From positions 5,394,001-5,458,000 of the forward strand of contig NZ_BLPG01000001.1 in the NCBI RefSeq assembly GCF_011764445.1: 64,000 nucleotides of DNA, written 5' to 3'. The translations under genes and the position numbers were made by a program. The notes beneath the pieces are model-generated. The model saw only the letters and a list, made by a program, of their open reading frames with translations. It did no database searches and was not told the origin of the DNA. Of this stretch, positions 31,344-38,675 are shown in pieces. Source of the DNA: Phytohabitans rumicis (GTDB taxonomy: Bacteria > Actinomycetota > Actinomycetes > Mycobacteriales > Micromonosporaceae). How positions within the stretch are numbered: the stretch's first letter is position 1; each line of letters begins with the position of its first letter.

Positions 31344-31646
31344 AGCATGGCGTTGACTGCGCGCATGGTCACGATCGACTGCGCGGATCCCGGTGGACTG
31401 GCGAAGTTCTGGTCGGAGGCCGCCGGATACGAGGTGACGTGGCGGTATGAGAACGAGTACCTGATCCTCGCGGCAGGGTCCGGCCAGGGTCCGCAACTGG
31501 ACCTGCAGCGGGTGCCGGAGCCGAAGATCGGCAAGAATCAGGTGCACATCGACTGGGCGGCCGACGACCGACCGGCCGAGGTGGAGCGCCTGGTGATGGC
31601 CGACCCCGAAGGCAACGAGTTTTGTGTTTCGGGTTCGCACGGGTAG
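31335..31646 (+). CDS. VOC (glyoxalase/bleomycin-resistance fold) protein, internally shortened
   Basis: 103 residues from ATG 31335 or 99 from ATG 31347. TARMVTIDCADPGGLAKFW, YLILAAGSGQGPQLDLQRVP, VHIDWAADD and MADPEGNEFCV are typical of the family. The usual segment of ~20 residues between VERL and the MADPEG strand is absent, in frame. Many such proteins are small metal-dependent or binding proteins of unknown substrate. Its promoter side was probably replaced by prophage DNA. Confidence 0.75.
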   Translation: MVPSMALTARMVTIDCADPGGLAKFWSEAAGYEVTWRYENEYLILAAGSGQGPQLDLQRVPEPKIGKNQVHIDWAADDRPAEVERLVMADPEGNEFCVSGSHG

Positions 31647-31693
31647 TGGAGGACGCCGTGCACGGAGAGGGGCAGCGGATCGGGGGGCGGTCG

Positions 31694-32248
31694 ATGGAGT
31701 CGATGACCGGGCAGCTACTGGTCGCGACCCCGGCCCTGAAGGATCCCAACTTCGACCGGACTGTCGTCCTGCTCGTCGCGCACGAGCCGGGCGGCGCCCT
31801 CGGCGTGGTGCTCAACCGCGCGACCGAGGTGCCCGTCTCCGAGGTGCTCGGCAACTGGGGCGCCATGGCCCGCGACCCGGCGGTGCTCTTCGAGGGCGGG
31901 CCGGTGCAGCCCGAGTCGGCCATCTGCCTCGCCCGCACCCATCCCGGGGTACGCCGGGCCCGCGGCTTCCACCGCGTGTCGGGCTTGATCGGCACAGTTG
32001 ATCTCTCCGTCGACCCGGAGACGCTGCAGAACAGCCTGGCCGGCATCCGGGTGTTCGCCGGCTACTCGGGCTGGTCGGCCGGGCAGTTGGAGGACGAGAT
32101 CTCCTCGGGCTCCTGGTTCGTCTTCGACGCCCTGCCCGGCGACGCCTTCGTGGAACGGCCGGACGACCTGTGGCCCATGGTGCTGCGAAGGCAGGGCGGC
32201 ATCCTGGCCGCGGTGGCCCACTTCCCGCCGGACGTGGCCATGAACTGA
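31694..32248 (+). CDS. YqgE/AlgH family protein (UPF0301)
   Basis: 184 residues from ATG 31694, with GGGGGGCGG upstream; earlier in-frame GTG codons exist. MTGQLLVATPALKDPNFDRT, LNRATEVPVSEVL, FEGGPVQPESA and RVFAGYSGWSAGQLEDEI are the family signatures. AlgH-type proteins are widespread; the biochemical role is not settled. Confidence 0.88.
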   Translation: MESMTGQLLVATPALKDPNFDRTVVLLVAHEPGGALGVVLNRATEVPVSEVLGNWGAMARDPAVLFEGGPVQPESAICLARTHPGVRRARGFHRVSGLIGTVDLSVDPETLQNSLAGIRVFAGYSGWSAGQLEDEISSGSWFVFDALPGDAFVERPDDLWPMVLRRQGGILAAVAHFPPDVAMN

Positions 32249-32301
32249 TCTTGTCGTCGGTGTGTCGGCCCCTCGGAGATGACCCCCGCCCCTGGGGTGT
32301 G

Positions 32302-32307
32302 TACTAT
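32302..32307 (+). promoter_or_regulatory. Candidate -10 box for tRNA-Ala
   Basis: TACTAT 31 bases before the tRNA 5' end; a weak -35 (ATGACC, 32279-32284) is 17 bp upstream. Distance suits a short 5' leader. Confidence 0.4.
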
Positions 32308-32337
32308 TGCGCGGGTGCCCGGGAGACTGGGTATGTT

Positions 32338-32410
32338 GGGGCCGTGGCGCAGCTGGTAGCGCACCACACTGGCAGTGTGGGGGTCAGGGGTTCGAGTCCC
32401 CTCGGCTCCA
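32338..32410 (+). tRNA. tRNA-Ala (anticodon GGC)
   Basis: 73 bases. Acceptor GGGGCCG pairs with CGGCTCC; discriminator A at 32410. Anticodon stem CCACA/TGTGG with loop CTGGCAG, so anticodon GGC. T-arm AGGGGTTCGAGTCCCCT. CCA is not encoded. Confidence 0.97.
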
Positions 32411-32427
32411 CCCAAACCGCAAGTGAG

Positions 32428-32470
32428 TAACGCCCTGGTCGGGAGCGCGTCTCCCAAGACCAGGGCGTTA
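32428..32470 (+). terminator. Terminator of tRNA-Ala
   Basis: A perfect 13-bp stem TAACGCCCTGGTC (32428-32440) with 32458-32470, plus an inner GGGAG/CTCCC stem. It lies 17 bases after the tRNA. Confidence 0.8.
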
Positions 32471-32637
32471 ATCGTCTCCGATGCCGTATTGTCCGGCGTG
32501 CCCGATACGGTGGTTGGTGTCCGAGGGCCGGACCGCTGAGGGTCCCGGGCCTTCGTCACGGCGCCCGCCGACCCCGCGCGGAGCCACCGTCGTCAGGTCC
32601 TCACACTCCAATGTGGACGAACGCTCGACCTGTCCGC

Positions 32638-32715
32638 CGATCAAGGATTTCCGCGCCGATCAAGGGCAAAGGGTCGTGGATCTGAGATCAAAGCACGACC
32701 GTTTGCCCTTGATCG
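32638..32715. repeat. REP-like palindromic repeat, copy 2 (inverted)
   Basis: CGATCAAGG unit at 32638, then arm 32657-32678 pairing with 32694-32715 at 21 of 22 positions around a 15-base loop. The loop is the reverse complement of copy 1 at 14 of 15 positions, so the two copies have opposite orientation. The flanks of this 323-bp gap (32471-32637, 32716-32793) hold nothing I recognise. Confidence 0.8.
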
Positions 32716-32793
32716 ACGGTGAGGGGGTCGGGGCGCGGGGGCTAGGGGTCGTCAGGGTGTGGAGGACGTGGGTTAGGTAGGCGCGGCGGATGT

Positions 32794-33324
32794 CTACTGT
32801 GGACGGTAGGAGGCGGGGGCGGAGTGGGCCAGTTGGGTGTGGCCGAGGTAGGCGCTGTAGGCCAGTAGCGCGCGGGACTGGGCCTCGGACGGCGCGAAGC
32901 CCAGCTGGGCCAGTGCGGTGACGATCAGGCCGACCCGCGCACGGGTGACCCGCTCCACGGCGCGCGCGACGGCCGGGTGTGCGGCGGTCGCCAGCAGGGC
33001 CGGCCCTACCCGGTCGACCTCGGCCATCCTGCTCACCCGGATGATCAGCCGGCGGAGCTGGCTGGCGGGGTCGTCGGTGGCGTTGACGATCTCGTCGATG
33101 ACGGCGGTGGTGGTTCGCGCCTCCCAGCGGGCCAGGGCCGCCTCCAGCAGGGCCTCACGGTTGCTGAAGTGCCAGTAGAAGCTGCCCTTGGTGGTGCCGA
33201 GCCGGGCGGCGAGGGGCTCGACGGCGACCGCGGCCAGCCCGCCGTCGGCGATCGCGGCGAGGGCCGCGTCCGCCCAGTCGTCCGGAGTTAGGCGCCGCCT
33301 GGAGCTTGTCTTGCGTTCCGCCAT
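32794..33324 (-). CDS. TetR-family regulator
   Basis: 176 residues from ATG 33324. The N-terminal HTH (~12-60) has ADAALAAIADGGLAAVAVEP, LAARLGTTKGSFYWHFSNRE. The C-terminal ligand domain is helical. It is divergent from the first cluster operon; CGTACG occurs twice just upstream (33328-33333, 33350-33355). It is the best candidate in the window to control the shared promoters, though their direct repeats are unusual for TetR proteins. Confidence 0.9.
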   Translation of the reverse strand: MAERKTSSRRRLTPDDWADAALAAIADGGLAAVAVEPLAARLGTTKGSFYWHFSNREALLEAALARWEARTTTAVIDEIVNATDDPASQLRRLIIRVSRMAEVDRVGPALLATAAHPAVARAVERVTRARVGLIVTALAQLGFAPSEAQSRALLAYSAYLGHTQLAHSAPASYRPQ

Positions 33325-33383
33325 GGACGTACGCTAGCGCATGGTTAGCCGTACGCCACAGTATGGTTTTGTGGGCGATCCTC

Positions 33384-33434
33384 TTGACCGGGAAGTCGTT
33401 CTGACTATAGTTCATCAATAGCGGATTTCATCAA
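33384..33434 (+). promoter_or_regulatory. Cluster promoter P1 with TCATCA direct repeat
   Basis: -35 TTGACC (33384-33389), 16-bp spacer, -10 TATAGT (33406-33411). TTCATCAA occurs at 33411-33418 and 33427-33434. The same arrangement is found at 35833, 47884 and 54221. Repeats overlap the -10 and start site, so a repressor would block it. Confidence 0.8.
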
Positions 33435-33467
33435 GCGAGGACCGCAACTCGAGAGGAGCGACGTCCG

Positions 33468-33743
33468 ATGATGGTTGAAGAGATCGAGCGGTCGGTGATC
33501 GAGATTCTCCGCGAGATGCACTACGAGGTCGGCGAGGGAGCCAGCGAGATGTCGCTCGGCCCGGACGGTCTCGAGCTCGACTCGCTCGCGGTCGCGGAGC
33601 TGGCGGTCCGGATGGAGGACAGCCACGGCGTCAAGCTGCCGGACGACGAGTTGGAGAAGTTTGCCGCCCTGACGCTGCACGAGCTGGCGGTGGAGGTGCA
33701 CCGCATGACCCAGCTCGTCAGCACCGCCGGGGAATCGGAATGA
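33468..33743 (+). CDS. Acyl carrier protein
   Basis: 91 residues from ATG 33468 (a second ATG follows). Four-helix carrier with LELDSLAVAEL; S39 is the phosphopantetheine site. EEIERSVIEILREM and DDELEKFAALTLHELAVEV are typical first and last helices. First gene of operon 1. It probably holds a starter or intermediate acyl chain for the free-standing ketosynthases. Confidence 0.88.
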   Translation: MMVEEIERSVIEILREMHYEVGEGASEMSLGPDGLELDSLAVAELAVRMEDSHGVKLPDDELEKFAALTLHELAVEVHRMTQLVSTAGESE

Positions 33744-33744
33744 C

Positions 33745-34407
33745 ATGACGGACACGATCCGGCTCACCAAGGCCGACTACGTCAAGCTGATGATCGAGGA
33801 GTCGGCGGACCTGGCCGACTACCTCGCCGATCTGGCCGCTCCGGACTGGGATGCACAGACCCTGTGCGCGGGTTGGCGCGTACGTCACGTCGTCAGCCAC
33901 ATGGCGGTCGGGCACACCATGGCGATGGGGCCGTTCCTGCGTACGATCGTCGCCTCCCGGGGCGTCGAGCAGGCTTCGCACCGGCTGGCGCTGCGCTACG
34001 GCGACAGCCATTCGCCGGCGGAGATCCTCGCGCTCTTCCGGGCCGGCACGACCGATCGACCGCGCGGCCCGGCGGGCTTCGTCGCGCCGGCCGAGCTGTT
34101 CATCGACCACCTGATTCACCACCAGGACATCCGCCGTCCGCTGGGGCACTCCCGGGTGATCCCCGCGCACCGGCTGGCCACCGCGCTGGACGTGCTGCCC
34201 CGGCTGGGCGGCCTGCTCAAGCCGCGCCGCCGGGTGCGCGGGCTGTGCCTGGTGGCGGAGGACATCGGACGCCGGGTCGGCGAGGGCGCCGAGGTGCGGG
34301 GCACGGCCGAGGCGCTGATCATGTGTGCCGGCGGCCGTGCGGCACCGTTGCCCGAGCTGTCCGGACCGGGCGCGGCGATCCTGGCCTCGCGCATCGGCGG
34401 GGCCTAG
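33745..34407 (+). CDS. DinB/mycothiol-dependent maleylpyruvate isomerase-like protein
   Basis: 220 residues from ATG 33745. WRVRHVVSHMAVGHTMAMG and FIDHLIHHQDIRRPLG carry the metal-binding His set of the DinB-2 fold; PTRRRVRGLCLVAEDIG-like C-terminal part (here PRRRVRGLCLVAEDIGRRVG) is usual for the actinobacterial branch. Relatives are mycothiol-dependent isomerases or transferases. In this cluster it may handle a reactive intermediate. Confidence 0.8.
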   Translation: MTDTIRLTKADYVKLMIEESADLADYLADLAAPDWDAQTLCAGWRVRHVVSHMAVGHTMAMGPFLRTIVASRGVEQASHRLALRYGDSHSPAEILALFRAGTTDRPRGPAGFVAPAELFIDHLIHHQDIRRPLGHSRVIPAHRLATALDVLPRLGGLLKPRRRVRGLCLVAEDIGRRVGEGAEVRGTAEALIMCAGGRAAPLPELSGPGAAILASRIGGA

Positions 34408-34427
34408 ATACCCATAGGGAGACGAGG

Positions 34428-34949
34428 ATGAGCACGACCGCACGCTCACCCGCGGTGCCGGGGCGCACGCTGCTACGCGTCGGCCTGGCCGGAATGGCCG
34501 TCGAGATGCTGTTCATCGGCGTGCCGGCATCGCTGGCCCCGGAATGGTTCTTCAACTGGTTCGCGTTCGGCCGTGGCTGGGCCGGCGCGATCGGGCCGTA
34601 CAACGAGCACTACGTGCTGGACCTGGGCTTCGTCTATCTGGCTCTGGGCGCGGTGCTGCTTTGGGCGACGTTCCGGCTGGGCCGCGACCTGTGCATTGCG
34701 GCGCTGGTCGGCAGCCTCGTGGCCAACCTGCCGCACCTGCTCTTCCACCTCGCCAACACGCAGGCACTGGGCACCGTGGACAACGTGTTGCAGGACGGCC
34801 TGCTCGGTTCTACCGTCGTGTACGGATTGGCCATGCTGTTGATGGTCTGGACTCGACCGGAGACGACCGAGGTGCCGACCGCGACCGTCCTGCGCCGCCC
34901 GGCGGAGCCGGCCCGGCCGTCCGTACGCGTGGGTGGAGAAGACCGGTGA
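34428..34949 (+). CDS. Four-span membrane protein
   Basis: 173 residues from ATG 34428, with GAGACGAGG upstream. About four hydrophobic spans (GLAGMAVEMLFIGVPASLAP, YVLDLGFVYLALGAVLLWAT, IAALVGSLVANLPHLLFHLA, GLLGSTVVYGLAMLLMVW). H-containing loop NLPHLLFHLANT may bind a ligand or metal. It overlaps the hydrolase gene (GTGA). Function unknown; a second small membrane protein is at 44058. Confidence 0.75.
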   Translation: MSTTARSPAVPGRTLLRVGLAGMAVEMLFIGVPASLAPEWFFNWFAFGRGWAGAIGPYNEHYVLDLGFVYLALGAVLLWATFRLGRDLCIAALVGSLVANLPHLLFHLANTQALGTVDNVLQDGLLGSTVVYGLAMLLMVWTRPETTEVPTATVLRRPAEPARPSVRVGGEDR

Positions 34950-35812
34950 CCTGGGAGCAGCTCGGTGGGGGTCGCACGACCGTCCAGACATCCGTCGGGC
35001 CGGTGGCATACCGCGAGTCCGGCGAGGGCAGGCCGGTCCTGTTCCTGCACGGGCTGCTCACCGATGGGCACTACTGGGACCGGGTGACCCCCTCGGTCCG
35101 GGACGCGCGGGTGATCGTGCCCGACATGCCGTTCGGATCGCATCGGTCGGCCATGCACCCGGCCGCGGACCTGACCCCGCCGGGTCTGGCCGCGCTCGTG
35201 GTGGAGCTGATCGACCGCCTAGAGCTGGAGCGGGTCACCCTGGTCGCCGGCGACTTCGGTGGCGCGGTCGCGCAGTTGGTGGCGACCACCCACGGCGACC
35301 GGCTGGACGCCCTGGTGCTGCACTCCTGCGACGCCTTCGACCACTTCTTCCCGCCGACGTTCTGGTACCTGCAGGCGTTCGGCTACCTGCCTCCCGGAGT
35401 GCTGTGGCTGGCCGGGCAGGGGCAGAAGCTGCCCGGCGCGCACAAGCAGCCGCTGGTGTTCGGCCGGGTGCAGAAGCGGCCGGTGCCCGCGGAGCTGGCG
35501 CGGTACTGGAGGCAGCCGTTCCTCACCGATCGCGCCGTACGCCGTGACGTGGTCAAGGTGCTGCGCGGGGTGGACCGGCGGCACACCAACGCGGCGGCGA
35601 AGCGCCTGCCCGCCTTCGACCGCCCGGTGCGCCTGGTCTGGGGCGACACCGGGCGGGTCTTTCCCATCGCGGACGGTCGCAAGCTGGCCGCGATGATCCC
35701 GACCGCGACACTGACCGTCGTGCCGGACAGCTATGCCCACGTGGCGATCGACGCGCCGGACGTCATGGCGTCCGAGATCAACGACATGCTGTCGGCCCGT
35801 CCGGGCGCCTGA
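34946..35812 (+). CDS. Alpha/beta hydrolase with Asp nucleophile (epoxide hydrolase / dehalogenase type)
   Basis: 288 residues from GTG 34946. LFLHGLLTDGHYW is the oxyanion HG region. The nucleophile elbow is AGDFGGAVAQ with D103 where esterases have Ser. VWGDTGRVFP gives the acid and YAHVAID the His. Asp at this place is the mark of haloalkane dehalogenases and epoxide hydrolases. Last gene of operon 1. Its substrate may be an epoxide or ester of the pathway. Confidence 0.82.
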   Translation: MTWEQLGGGRTTVQTSVGPVAYRESGEGRPVLFLHGLLTDGHYWDRVTPSVRDARVIVPDMPFGSHRSAMHPAADLTPPGLAALVVELIDRLELERVTLVAGDFGGAVAQLVATTHGDRLDALVLHSCDAFDHFFPPTFWYLQAFGYLPPGVLWLAGQGQKLPGAHKQPLVFGRVQKRPVPAELARYWRQPFLTDRAVRRDVVKVLRGVDRRHTNAAAKRLPAFDRPVRLVWGDTGRVFPIADGRKLAAMIPTATLTVVPDSYAHVAIDAPDVMASEINDMLSARPGA

Positions 35813-35832
35813 GCGGCTGCCATCGAGACTCC

Positions 35833-35883
35833 TTGACGGCCCTTTGGGTGTCACTATAATTAATCACTAGAGGAAGTCATTAG
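35833..35883 (+). promoter_or_regulatory. Cluster promoter P2 with direct repeat
   Basis: TTGACG (35833-35838), 16-bp spacer, TATAAT (35855-35860). Repeats TTAATCAC (35860-35867) and GTCATTAG (35876-35883) are the most diverged of the four sets. It drives the ten-gene operon 2, whose first start is GTG 35892. Confidence 0.78.
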
Positions 35884-35891
35884 ATGGGGAC

Positions 35892-37535
35892 GTGATCGGG
35901 CGCCCCGGCGACGCAAAGGAGAAGCCGTTGCGGTCGTACAGTTCCTACGTTGGGGGCGAGGACGTCCCGGGGAGCGAGTGGGTCTACTGCCTGCGAGCCT
36001 CCGCGCTACTGGCGGACGTACTGCCCGGCCTGGCGCTCAAGCGGGATCTGGAAAAGGGCAGGCGGCACGACGGCGACAGCCACGAGATCGTGGAGGCCCG
36101 CTGCGCCATCGCCGACGACGAGGTGTCCCAGCGCGCGCTGGAGGCGGCGCGGGCGGCCGCGCCCGTGTGGGGAGCGACCCCGCTGGACGTCCGGTTCCGA
36201 GTCATCGAACGGTTCCACGAGGAGTTGTGGCGGCGCCGGGAGGAGTTCGTCTCCGTCATCGTCGCCGAGGGGCACCCGCGCACGCTCGCCGAGTGGGAGG
36301 TCGCCTCGCTGCTGCGGTGCAGCGATGGGCCCACCACCGCCTGGTGCCGGCAGCAGATGGGCTGGGACTTCGTCGAGGGCGACCGGCAGCTCCGGCTGGT
36401 GCGCAAGCCCGACGGTGTGGTCGTGCTGAGCCCGCCGCTGAACGCCGCGGCGATCAGTTCGCTGTCCGGCGTGGCCGTGCTGGCCGCCGGCAACGCGCTG
36501 GTCGTGAAGGCGCCCCGCAGCTCGCCGTACGGGGTGATGTGGGCGCTGCGCGAACTGCTCGTCCCGGTGCTGGACGAGGTGGGCGCGCCGCCCGGGGTGC
36601 TCAACGTCCTCTGTGGACACCCCACGCAAATGATCGACCAGTGGATGGAGAGCCCGCTCGTCGACGACATCATGTTCTTCGGCAGCAGCGAGGTGGGCAT
36701 CCCGCTCGGCGTGGAGGCGGTCCGCCGGGGCAAGAAGCCGATCCTGGAGCTGGCCGGCAACGACGGCTGCGTGGTGTGGCGCGACGCCGACATCGACAGC
36801 GCCGCCGAGGCGCTCACCGAGTGCTTCTTCGGGTCGGGCCAGATCTGCATGGTGCCCAACTACGTGGTTGCCCACCCGGCGATCGCCGACGCCCTGATCG
36901 ATCGGCTGGTGAGCCTCGCCGGCAAGGTGCGTCCCGGCTACCCAGAGGACCCAGAGGTCCTGCTCTCGCCCGTCTACAAGACCGAGAAGTACTTCGCCTA
37001 CCTGAGCGAGGCCATGGAGATGGGCGCCGAGCTGCTCACCGGCGGCCGTCGCCTGGAGGTGGACGGCGAGCCGTCCGAGACCGGGATCTTCATCGAGCCG
37101 ACCGTGCTGCGGGTGAACGGGCTGGCCCGCGCGCGGGAGATGTCGGCGGTGGCCAAGGAGACGTTCTTCCCGTTGCTGCCGGTGGTGGTCGCCGAGGACG
37201 TGCCGGACGACCAGTTGCTCGGCGACGTGATCGGCTTCGTGAACGCCAACCCGTACGGCCTGCGGAACTCGCTGTGGGCGCAGAGCCCCGACGTGATCGA
37301 ACAGTTCGTCACCCGGGTCACCAACGGCGGGATCTTGAAGGTCAACGACTCGCACGTGGCCCTGCCGCCGTACCTCGCGCCCAACGGCGGGGGCGGGCTC
37401 ACCGGCGGGCCGTTCGGCGAACTGAACTATCCGATGCTGCGCACCTCGCACCTGCAGGGCATCAGCATCGGCACCGGCATCCAGCCCCGGCGCGCGGTCG
37501 TCGAGGCGTACGCGGCAAGGGAGGCAACCCGATGA
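35892..37535 (+). CDS. Aldehyde dehydrogenase-family oxidoreductase
   Basis: 547 residues from GTG 35892. Catalytic E286 (LELAGND) and C319 (GSGQICMVPN), K206 in VVKAPRSSP for NAD(P). The N-terminal ~65 residues exceed the normal family start. It oxidises an aldehyde or reduces an acyl thioester. Next to an aminotransferase it may supply the aldehyde that becomes an amine, or oxidise one. Stop overlaps the next start (ATGA). Confidence 0.88.
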   Translation: MIGRPGDAKEKPLRSYSSYVGGEDVPGSEWVYCLRASALLADVLPGLALKRDLEKGRRHDGDSHEIVEARCAIADDEVSQRALEAARAAAPVWGATPLDVRFRVIERFHEELWRRREEFVSVIVAEGHPRTLAEWEVASLLRCSDGPTTAWCRQQMGWDFVEGDRQLRLVRKPDGVVVLSPPLNAAAISSLSGVAVLAAGNALVVKAPRSSPYGVMWALRELLVPVLDEVGAPPGVLNVLCGHPTQMIDQWMESPLVDDIMFFGSSEVGIPLGVEAVRRGKKPILELAGNDGCVVWRDADIDSAAEALTECFFGSGQICMVPNYVVAHPAIADALIDRLVSLAGKVRPGYPEDPEVLLSPVYKTEKYFAYLSEAMEMGAELLTGGRRLEVDGEPSETGIFIEPTVLRVNGLARAREMSAVAKETFFPLLPVVVAEDVPDDQLLGDVIGFVNANPYGLRNSLWAQSPDVIEQFVTRVTNGGILKVNDSHVALPPYLAPNGGGGLTGGPFGELNYPMLRTSHLQGISIGTGIQPRRAVVEAYAAREATR

Positions 37536-38662
37536 GCTTCCTGGGACCGGAGCGGGAGACGCTGGAGCGGCTCCTGCCCGGGCTGGACAAGCAGCTGGCG
37601 GAGGTGCCGCTGCTCGAGCTGGAGACCCGCGAAGGCCCCGGCATCGAGATGTTTCGCAAGGCGGGCGGGCCCGGGTTGGTCATCCCGACCGCGTACAACG
37701 GTGTCGGAGCGACGGCGGTGGAGGCCGTGCGGGCGACGCGTGCGCTGGCCACCCGCTCGCCGTCGGTGGCGATAGCCACCACCATGCACCAGTTCTCGGT
37801 GGCCAGCCTGGTCGCGCTGGCCAAGGCGAGCAGCAGTTTCGAGTGGATGCTGCTGGACGGGGTGGCCGTGGACGGCCGGCTCGTGGCGTCCGGCTTCGCC
37901 GAAGGGCGGGCCGGGCAGGGCATCCTGTCGCCGACGCTCACCGCCCGCCGGGACGGCGACGTGCTGCGGCTCAGCGGCGCCAAGCGCCCGTGCAGCCTGA
38001 GCCGCTCCATGGACCTGCTGACGGCCAGCGTGGCGATCCCCGAGCCGGACGGCAGCGTCAAGCTGGGCGTCGCGATGATCCCGGCGCAGTCCGAGGGCAT
38101 CCGGATCGAGCCGTTCTGGTCCTCGTGGGTGCTGGCCGGCGCCCAGTCGGACGCGGTCATCCTCGACGACGTCGAGGTGCACCCGGACCTCATCGTCGAC
38201 CTCGGCACCGGCCTCGACGGCGAGTTGGACGACCTGCAGACGATTGGCTTCGTCTGGTTCGAGCTGCTCGTCACCGCCTGCTACCTGGGCATCGCCGCGG
38301 GGCTGGTGGAGCGGGTGCTGCTGGCCGGCCGGGGATCCGTCGAGGACCGGGCGCGGCTGGCCACCACGATCGAGGGCGCCTCGCTCATGCTGGACGGCGC
38401 CGCCAGCAACCTCGACGCTGGCGACGGCAGCAACGACGGGCTGGGCCGGTCGCTGGTCGTCCGGTTCGCCGTCGCCGAGATGGTCGGTACGGCCGTCCGC
38501 GGCGCGGTCGAAGCGCTCGGCGGGATGGCCTTCGTCTCCTCGTCGGAGGTCGCGTACCTGGCCGCGGCCACGCACGCCATCGCGTTCCACCCGCCGTCGC
38601 GGCACAGCGTCGCCGGCGCGATGGTCGAGTGGTTCGGTGGCCGGCCGCTCGTGATGAGCTGA
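37532..38662 (+). CDS. Acyl-CoA-dehydrogenase-like flavoenzyme
   Basis: 376 residues from ATG 37532, with AAGGGAGG upstream. Helical N-terminal domain, central beta domain (LTARRDGDVLRLSGAKRPCS; LGVAMIPAQSEGIRIEPFW), C-terminal helices (FVWFELLVTACYLGIAAGLV). The fold includes CoA-thioester dehydrogenases and group D flavin monooxygenases such as amine N-hydroxylases. No clear catalytic Glu stands out, so the monooxygenase option is open. A flavin reductase is not adjacent. Confidence 0.78.
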   Translation: MSFLGPERETLERLLPGLDKQLAEVPLLELETREGPGIEMFRKAGGPGLVIPTAYNGVGATAVEAVRATRALATRSPSVAIATTMHQFSVASLVALAKASSSFEWMLLDGVAVDGRLVASGFAEGRAGQGILSPTLTARRDGDVLRLSGAKRPCSLSRSMDLLTASVAIPEPDGSVKLGVAMIPAQSEGIRIEPFWSSWVLAGAQSDAVILDDVEVHPDLIVDLGTGLDGELDDLQTIGFVWFELLVTACYLGIAAGLVERVLLAGRGSVEDRARLATTIEGASLMLDGAASNLDAGDGSNDGLGRSLVVRFAVAEMVGTAVRGAVEALGGMAFVSSSEVAYLAAATHAIAFHPPSRHSVAGAMVEWFGGRPLVMS

Positions 38663-38675
38663 ACGGAGGCCGGTG

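Noticed and set aside
31191-31346. N-terminal extension of the VOC protein into the prophage end
   Set aside because: The added sequence is not part of the fold and would be phage attP DNA.
32338-32410. tRNA-Ala as the phage attachment site
   Set aside because: No duplicated tRNA 3' segment at the left border; host genes VOC and yqgE lie between it and the integrase.
33328-33355. CGTACG pair upstream of TetR as a firm TetR operator
   Set aside because: CGTACG is a common 6-mer in this GC content and the arms do not extend well; kept only as a remark.
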